Assembly: GCF_042665595.1 (NCBI RefSeq) | Contig: NZ_JBHTCT010000035.1 | Coordinates: 88,849 to 152,848, forward strand | DNA from: Bhargavaea changchunensis | GTDB taxonomy: Bacteria > Bacillota > Bacilli > Bacillales_A > Planococcaceae | DNA: 64,000 nt | Reading direction: 5' to 3' | Shown here: positions 59,611 through 64,000 of the stretch, one piece after another | How the letters are laid out: each line of letters begins with the position of its first letter | How positions within the stretch are numbered: the first letter of the stretch is position 1 | The notes under the pieces: model-generated | Database searches by the model: none | What the model was told of the DNA's origin: nothing | The model's input: the letters and a program-made list of their open reading frames with translations, nothing else | Program-made: the position numbers and the translations under genes

Positions 59611-60780
59611 ATGAATTCATTCACATTTCAAAATCCGACAAAACTGATTTTCGGCGAAGGCCAGATTGAGACCCTGAAAAATGAATTGCCTATGTACGGA
59701 AAGAAGGTGCTCCTTGTGTACGGCGGGGGAAGCATCAAGCGAAACGGCGTCTATGATGATGTCATGCGCGTGCTTAATGAAATTGGTGCCGAGGTTCACG
59801 AACTGTCCGGCGTTGAACCTAACCCGCGTGTGACAACTGCCGCAAAGGGTGCCGCCATCTGCAAGGAGCAGGGAATCGACATCGTGCTTGCAGTAGGCGG
59901 GGGATCGGTCATCGACTGCTCCAAACTCATTGCCAGTGCTGCGAAATACGACGGGGATGCATGGGACCTCGTTACGAGAAAAGCGATCCCGAAAGAAGCG
60001 CTGCCGATCGGCGTGGTCCTGACCATTGCCGCGACGGGTTCCGAGATGAACGCGGGATCGGTCATTACAAATGAAGAGACACAGGAAAAGTACGGCTGGG
60101 GCGGCCCGCAGAACTTCCCCAAGTTCTCTATTCTTGACCCTGCCTATACGAAAAGTGTTCCGAAAGACCAGACCGTCTATGGCATCGTGGATATGATGTC
60201 CCATATATTCGAACAGTATTTCAACAATGCGGTCAACACGCCAGTACAGGATGAAATGTGTGAAGGGGTACTTAGAGCAATCATCCGCACGGCACCTAAG
60301 CTGATGGAAGATATGGAGAACACGGAACATCGCGGGACCATCATGTTCGCAGGGACCATAGCGCTCAACAAATTCCTTGAGATGGGCTACAGGGGAGACT
60401 GGGGAACGCATAATATCGAACATGCGGTTTCTGCAATCTATGATATCCCCCACGCAGGCGGGCTTGCGATCCTATTCCCCGAGTGGATGAAGTACAACAT
60501 CCGCAAGGGGACCCGGCCGGAGCGCTTTGCGCAGCTGGCGGTCAATGTGTTCGGCGTCGATCCGGAAGGGAAGACAACCGAGGAAACTGCGCTTGAAGGT
60601 GTCGACAGGCTACGCAGTTTCTGGACGTCCATCGGGGCGCCGGAGCGTCTTGCCGACTACGGAATTGATGATAAAAACATTAGCCTGATGGCTGAAAAAT
60701 CCTATTCAGGTGCTCCGGTTGGCCAATTCGCTGCACTTGAAAAAGAAGAAGTCGAAGCCGTCCTGAATAACAGCCTGTAA
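59611..60780 (+). CDS. yugJ: Iron-containing alcohol dehydrogenase
   Basis: 389 residues from ATG 59611, with GGAGGAGG upstream. NAD(P)-binding VLLVYGGGSIKRNGVYDDV and DIVLAVGGGSVIDCSK; metal-site histidines in HNIEHAVSAIYDIPHAGGLA and VDMMSHIFEQY. Group III Fe-ADH, closest to butanol-dehydrogenase-like YugJ/YugK; NADPH is a likely cofactor. Physiological alcohol or aldehyde unknown. The name yugJ is from family and length only. Confidence 0.9.
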   Translation: MNSFTFQNPTKLIFGEGQIETLKNELPMYGKKVLLVYGGGSIKRNGVYDDVMRVLNEIGAEVHELSGVEPNPRVTTAAKGAAICKEQGIDIVLAVGGGSVIDCSKLIASAAKYDGDAWDLVTRKAIPKEALPIGVVLTIAATGSEMNAGSVITNEETQEKYGWGGPQNFPKFSILDPAYTKSVPKDQTVYGIVDMMSHIFEQYFNNAVNTPVQDEMCEGVLRAIIRTAPKLMEDMENTEHRGTIMFAGTIALNKFLEMGYRGDWGTHNIEHAVSAIYDIPHAGGLAILFPEWMKYNIRKGTRPERFAQLAVNVFGVDPEGKTTEETALEGVDRLRSFWTSIGAPERLADYGIDDKNISLMAEKSYSGAPVGQFAALEKEEVEAVLNNSL

Positions 60781-60782
60781 TC

Positions 60783-60819
60783 AAAAAAGTTGCCGGTCCA
60801 CAAGACCGGCAACTTTTTT
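60783..60819 (+). terminator. Bidirectional terminator
   Basis: AAAAAAGTTGCCGGTC pairs with GACCGGCAACTTTTTT. Confidence 0.93.
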
Positions 60820-60826
60820 CTGTGTC

Positions 60827-61828
60827 TTAATGCAATTTCTCAAGATCTTCCGGTGTCGGCCGAATGCCAAGACCTTCACGTTTCCAGGTTTTAATGCCAT
60901 CGTCTTCGTCAAACGAGATGGTGACATCCGCAACATTCCGCTGACTTGCAATGAGATCAAGCAGCCGGTCACGGATATCGTCGACCTCATGGAACGGAAG
61001 GCTTTTATCGATTTCTGCGACAACCTCGACGTGAAGTGATTCCCCTTCTTTAATGACTTCCACTTTCTGAAGGTCACGAACATCTTTGTCTTCTGCCAAA
61101 AGGAAAGCGATATGGTTCAGCATTTCCTCATCTGTCTCTCCAATCGCTCCGCGGGCATTTTCGAGGAAGACAATACCGACGACGTAGAACATCATGGCAC
61201 CGATCAGGACGGAGGCGACTCCTTCAGTCCAGCCCAGGCCGAAGAGTTTGGCCAGCACGACGGCAATGAGGGCAAGCAGACCGCCTGCCGTTGCGACGGT
61301 ATCTTCCATAAAGACCAGTTTAGTCGCGGGGCGGGCATATTTTAGCTTGGTGAAGCTGGTTGTGACCGGCGCGAGCGGGCCGCCACTGATGCCGGCATCG
61401 TGAAGGATTTCCTTGCCTGCCTTGTACAGGACGAAGAATTCAAGAAGAGTAGCAATCAGGAGAATGGTAAAACTGATCCAGAAGCCGCTGGATTCGGTTG
61501 GATGGAAGATATGGTTCCAGCCTTCCTTGATCGTCTCGTAAGCCATGATCCCGACGATGACAACGGCAAACAGGCAGACAAGGTTGACGATCCGGCCGAA
61601 GCCATTCGGAAATCGCCGGGTCGGTGCTTTCTTGGATAATGCAGACCCCACATAAACGAAGTACTGGTTGGCCGCATCACCGAACGAGTGCATGGTCTCG
61701 GCAAAGAGCGCGACGTTTCCCGTGAAGAGGAAGCCGGCACCTTTCATAAGTGCTATGACTGTATTGACGACAGCTGCAAGAAGGGAAGGCTTGTTGCCTT
61801 GCTTCAGAAGTTTCCAGAATTCTTTCAT
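60827..61828 (-). CDS. Cation diffusion facilitator family transporter
   Basis: 333 residues. Five to six helices followed by a cytoplasmic ferredoxin-like domain (VRDLQKVEVIKEGESLHVEV). ALFAETMHSFGDAANQYFV in helix 2 holds HxxxD, but helix 5 has EDTVATAGG rather than the usual HxxxD, the pattern of the SLC30A9-like CDF branch. Zn2+ or Mn2+ efflux is typical of the family; the metal cannot be deduced. It starts 13 bases after an MgtC-like gene and is cotranscribed with it. Confidence 0.9.
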   Translation of the reverse strand: MKEFWKLLKQGNKPSLLAAVVNTVIALMKGAGFLFTGNVALFAETMHSFGDAANQYFVYVGSALSKKAPTRRFPNGFGRIVNLVCLFAVVIVGIMAYETIKEGWNHIFHPTESSGFWISFTILLIATLLEFFVLYKAGKEILHDAGISGGPLAPVTTSFTKLKYARPATKLVFMEDTVATAGGLLALIAVVLAKLFGLGWTEGVASVLIGAMMFYVVGIVFLENARGAIGETDEEMLNHIAFLLAEDKDVRDLQKVEVIKEGESLHVEVVAEIDKSLPFHEVDDIRDRLLDLIASQRNVADVTISFDEDDGIKTWKREGLGIRPTPEDLEKLH

Positions 61829-61841
61829 TGTGCACCTCCGG

Positions 61842-62570
61842 TTATTGTGTTGCGGTCAGTTCTGCAGTCTGGATGTAATCCAGTTCATGGAGCCAGCTAT
61901 ATATTTCAGATGAGCTCACTTTCGGCTGCACGGACAACCGCAGCTCGACTTCGTGGGAGTTTCGCGGGAAGTCTTCATTGCTCAGCATTTTCATCCGGAC
62001 ATTTTCCGGATCCGCACTGTGTTCACCTAAATAGCGGATAAGTTCCTCGATATTATCCCTCCCGGCTACAACCGCGACCAGTGAATATTCTTTTAATCGA
62101 AGTCTTTTCGGACCCACAATATTCATGAGGGGAGGGAGGAACTCCACGCCAATCATGACGATTCCGACGGCTACAGCCGCTTCAACGTAGAAACCTGCCC
62201 CTACAGCAACCCCGATGCCTGCTGCACCCCAAATCATGGCCGCGGTTGTCAGACCGGTAATGTTGTCATTGTCCCGTTTCAGGATAACGCCCGCACCGAG
62301 AAAACCGATGCCGCTGACAATTTGTGCGGCCAGACGGAGCGGATCCATCGTGATGTTGATGTCGTCGCGTGCGGGGGTAGAGTAGGCCGTCTCAATTGAA
62401 ATGATTGTAAGCAGACAGCTGAACGTGGCAATGACGACACTTGTTTTCAGCCCGACAGGCTTCCGCTTAAGCTCCCGCTCAATTCCGATGACCAGGCTGA
62501 GCAACCCCGAAAAACCCAGTTTGAAAAGAACACCGGTTTCGAGCAGAGGTGAATCGAACAAGTAATCCAT
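61842..62570 (-). CDS. MgtC/SapB family membrane protein
   Basis: 242 residues. LLSLVIGIERELKRKPVGLKT, GLTTAAMIWGAAGIGVAVGAG and VSGIGFLGAGVILKRD are the MgtC/SapB signature segments; the last ~90 residues form a cytoplasmic ACT-like domain. GGGGGAATC precedes the ATG. MgtC proteins modulate ion homeostasis, for example under low Mg2+ or through the F-type ATPase, and are not Mg transporters themselves. No M-box-like leader is seen. Confidence 0.92.
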   Translation of the reverse strand: MDYLFDSPLLETGVLFKLGFSGLLSLVIGIERELKRKPVGLKTSVVIATFSCLLTIISIETAYSTPARDDINITMDPLRLAAQIVSGIGFLGAGVILKRDNDNITGLTTAAMIWGAAGIGVAVGAGFYVEAAVAVGIVMIGVEFLPPLMNIVGPKRLRLKEYSLVAVVAGRDNIEELIRYLGEHSADPENVRMKMLSNEDFPRNSHEVELRLSVQPKVSSSEIYSWLHELDYIQTAELTATQ

Positions 62571-62689
62571 ATGATTCCCCCTTTTCCGTCAGCTATGGGC
62601 AGACGGAGCCAATTCTGTTAGGCTATAATCTGTATTCACTTCCCGGACTGCGGTGAAACGCCGGGAAAGACTTTTATATAAGAGAGAAG

Positions 62690-63601
62690 ATGCACAAAGT
62701 GGAAAAACCGCCAATCCATCCATATATACCGATTATGGTCGGAGTGATCACTCTGGCTTTCTCGGCCATTTTCGTTAAGCTGGTATCTGCGGATGCAGGT
62801 ATCACCGCATTTTACCGGATGCTGTTTTCAGTTCTAGTCATGGCGCCGGCCTTCCTGCTGAAGTACAGACATGAATTGAAACTAATTTCAAAAAGAGATT
62901 GGTTATTTTCAGTGATTGCAGGTGTGTTTCTGGCGTTTCATTTTATTCTATGGTTCGAATCACTGAATTACACATCGGTGGCAAGCTCAACAGTCCTCGT
63001 GACGCTCCAGCCAATCTTTGCTTTTGCGGGCACATATCTCTTCTTTAAAGAGAAACTTACGGTTAAAACCATTCTTTCCGGCCTGATTGCAATCGGTGGG
63101 AGTGTCCTCATCAGCTGGGGGGACTTCCGGCTGGGCGGGGAAGCGTTTTTCGGGGATATGCTGGCACTGGCTGCCTGCGCACTGATCACCGGTTATCTTT
63201 TGTTCGGCCAGGATGTCAGGAAGAGGATTTCCCTCATCACCTATACATTTATCGTTTACAGTGTGAGCACCATTGCAATCTTCTTCTATGTGATTGCAGC
63301 GGGCGAGAAGTTCGGCCCTTACCCGGCGATGGACTGGTTTTGGTTTGCAATGCTTGCAATACTGCCAAACCTGTTTGGACATACCCTGTTTAACTGGTCA
63401 CTGCGCTATGTGAGTACAAACGTCATATCAATTGCCATTCTGTTTGAGCCGGTAGGCGCTGCATTGCTGGCTTACTACATTTTTAACGAGACCTTGATTT
63501 CGACTCAGGTCATAGGCGGGATTGTCGTACTGGCGGGAATCGCATTGTTTGTATTGGACGGGCGGAAAATCAGAAAACTCTTTCTTGGAAAAAGGGCTTG
63601 A
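62690..63601 (+). CDS. EamA/DMT-family transporter
   Basis: 303 residues, ten helices. Two internal EamA repeats: IMVGVITLAFSAIFVKLVSAD onward and LALAACALITGYLLFGQDVRK onward; SSTVLVTLQPIFAFAGTYLFF and ISIAILFEPVGAALLAYYIF are the matching C-terminal segments of each. Efflux of amino acids or other metabolites is typical; substrate unknown. A TATAAT hexamer lies at 62624 and a TCCCGG/CCGGGA hairpin in the leader. A basic N-terminus (MHKVEKPPIHP) precedes the first helix. Confidence 0.9.
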   Translation: MHKVEKPPIHPYIPIMVGVITLAFSAIFVKLVSADAGITAFYRMLFSVLVMAPAFLLKYRHELKLISKRDWLFSVIAGVFLAFHFILWFESLNYTSVASSTVLVTLQPIFAFAGTYLFFKEKLTVKTILSGLIAIGGSVLISWGDFRLGGEAFFGDMLALAACALITGYLLFGQDVRKRISLITYTFIVYSVSTIAIFFYVIAAGEKFGPYPAMDWFWFAMLAILPNLFGHTLFNWSLRYVSTNVISIAILFEPVGAALLAYYIFNETLISTQVIGGIVVLAGIALFVLDGRKIRKLFLGKRA

Positions 63602-63684
63602 TTTCCGCCGGCCCTATCATGTATAGTTGTTCTTGTCCTTAAGGGGCAGGCCAAGCGGCCGAGAAAACTTGCTAAAAAAACTTC

Positions 63685-63713
63685 TTGACACTATGAAGAC
63701 ACGGTGTTATGAT
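63685..63713 (+). promoter_or_regulatory. Strong rRNA operon promoter
   Basis: TTGACA (63685-63690), 17-base spacer, TATGAT (63708-63713). An AT-rich stretch (CTAAAAAAACTTC) lies just upstream like an UP element. Confidence 0.9.
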
Positions 63714-63719
63714 AGTAAA

Positions 63720-63895
63720 GTCGCCAAAAGCCAACAGGCAAGGCGCGGTGCAAGTTCCATGAACCTTGAAAACTGAACAGCAAAACGCTGATGAAATGTG
63801 TTCCCGGAACCCGACCCGTCGGGGAAACGGAACAAATGATATCGAACATATCACAAGATATGCCAGTTTTAATGTATGAGCTTACTCATACTCTC
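63720..63895 (+). promoter_or_regulatory. rRNA operon leader
   Basis: About 175 bases from the expected start of transcription to the 16S 5' end. It holds CCTTGAAAACTGAACAGCAAAAC, a sequence commonly seen in Bacillales rrn leaders and spacers, and TATGAG/CTCATA pairing just before the 16S, probably part of the processing stem. No coding frame. Confidence 0.7.
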
Positions 63896-64000
63896 TTATG
63901 GAGAGTTTGATCCTGGCTCAGGACGAACGCTGGCGGCGTGCCTAATACATGCAAGTCGAGCGGATGACGGGGAGCTTGCTCCCCTGATTCAGCGGCGGAC
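63896..64000 (+). rRNA. rrs: 16S ribosomal RNA, 5' part
   Basis: Starts TTATGGAGAGTTTGATCCTGG, the universal 27F site, and continues with GGACGAACGCTGGCGGCGTGC, the standard Firmicutes sequence. The V1 loop is GGATGACGGGGAGCTTGCTCC with a short stem, which fits Planococcaceae. The gene runs out of the window after ~105 bases. Confidence 0.98.

Noticed and set aside
62571..62689. Mg2+ (M-box) riboswitch upstream of the MgtC-like gene
   Set aside because: The gap is too short and none of the M-box conserved blocks are present.
1..64000. CRISPR array, prophage, tRNA genes
   Set aside because: No regular short repeats with spacers, no phage structural or integrase genes, and no cloverleaf-forming sequences were seen on reading both strands.

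Overview
The window is chromosomal DNA from a G+C-rich member of the Bacillales, most probably of the Planococcaceae (Caryophanaceae). Three things point there: gene order that follows Bacillus subtilis almost block by block (fadN-fadA-fadE-yusI-gcvH-yusF-yusE-metNPQ; sufCDSUB; yunF/E/D/B; lipA-yutD-yutE-yutF; yumB-yuiB-yuiD-pepA; mrpABCDEFG; yugI; rocA/rocD/rocG-like); strong AGGAGG-type ribosome binding sites with many TTG and GTG starts; and the first ~105 nt of a 16S rRNA gene at the right edge with a Firmicutes 5' end. A genus such as Bhargavaea is possible but is only a guess from the 16S V1 region. No tRNA, CRISPR array, prophage or intact insertion sequence was found.

Layout. 0-1 kb: a truncated thioredoxin-like gene and two small unknown genes. 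1-6.8 kb: the fatty-acid beta-oxidation operon fadN-fadA-fadE behind a FadR-type operator; the fadA-fadE gap holds a tandem pair of structured repeats whose hairpin stems covary. 6.8-11.4 kb: ArsC/Spx-like protein, glycine cleavage H protein, Toprim protein, thioredoxin-like protein, then a SAM (S-box) riboswitch driving the methionine ABC importer metNPQ. 11.5-13.1 kb: a dicarboxylate/amino-acid symporter and a small gene that may start at ATT or ATC. 13.2-18.5 kb: the SUF Fe-S cluster operon. 18.6-21 kb: an AT-richer patch with a Staygreen-family gene and an amino-acid permease with a terminator in its leader. 21-26 kb: aldo/keto reductase and the yun block including sporulation gene yunB. 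26-30 kb: a lysine riboswitch controlling an NhaC-family transporter, then an NSS-family transporter with a 34-residue MetS-like small subunit. 30-38 kb: lipoyl synthase, yut genes, Fe-S carrier proteins (NifU-like and HesB/IscA-like), two type II NADH-dehydrogenase-like flavoproteins and a Nudix hydrolase. 38-41 kb: PAP2-family protein, leucyl aminopeptidase, a Gly/Tyr-rich small protein. 41-46.5 kb: complete Mrp Na+/H+ antiporter operon on the minus strand. 46.7-53.5 kb: MFS transporter, cyclophilin, small genes, a second NSS transporter, a 698-residue membrane protein with an ECF-sigma-like N-terminus, and an S1-domain protein. 53.5-59.2 kb: arginine/proline catabolism (rocA, rocD, glutamate dehydrogenase) next to a divergent PAS-AAA-HTH regulator that lacks the GAFTGA loop. 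59.2-63.6 kb: small DUF378 protein, Fe-alcohol dehydrogenase, CDF and MgtC-like membrane proteins, EamA transporter. 63.6-64 kb: rRNA promoter, leader and 16S start.

The genes form a coherent core of aerobic heterotrophic metabolism: beta-oxidation and Roc-type amino-acid breakdown feed reducing power to NADH dehydrogenases, Fe-S assembly and lipoylation support the dehydrogenases, the Mrp antiporter supports Na+/pH homeostasis, and methionine and lysine uptake are controlled by riboswitches. The less ordinary items are the covarying repeat pair (4.70-4.92 kb), the sigma-like transmembrane fusion (50.9-53.0 kb), the GAFTGA-less regulator with a long inverted repeat between it and rocA, the leader terminator of the permease, and the bacterial Staygreen gene.
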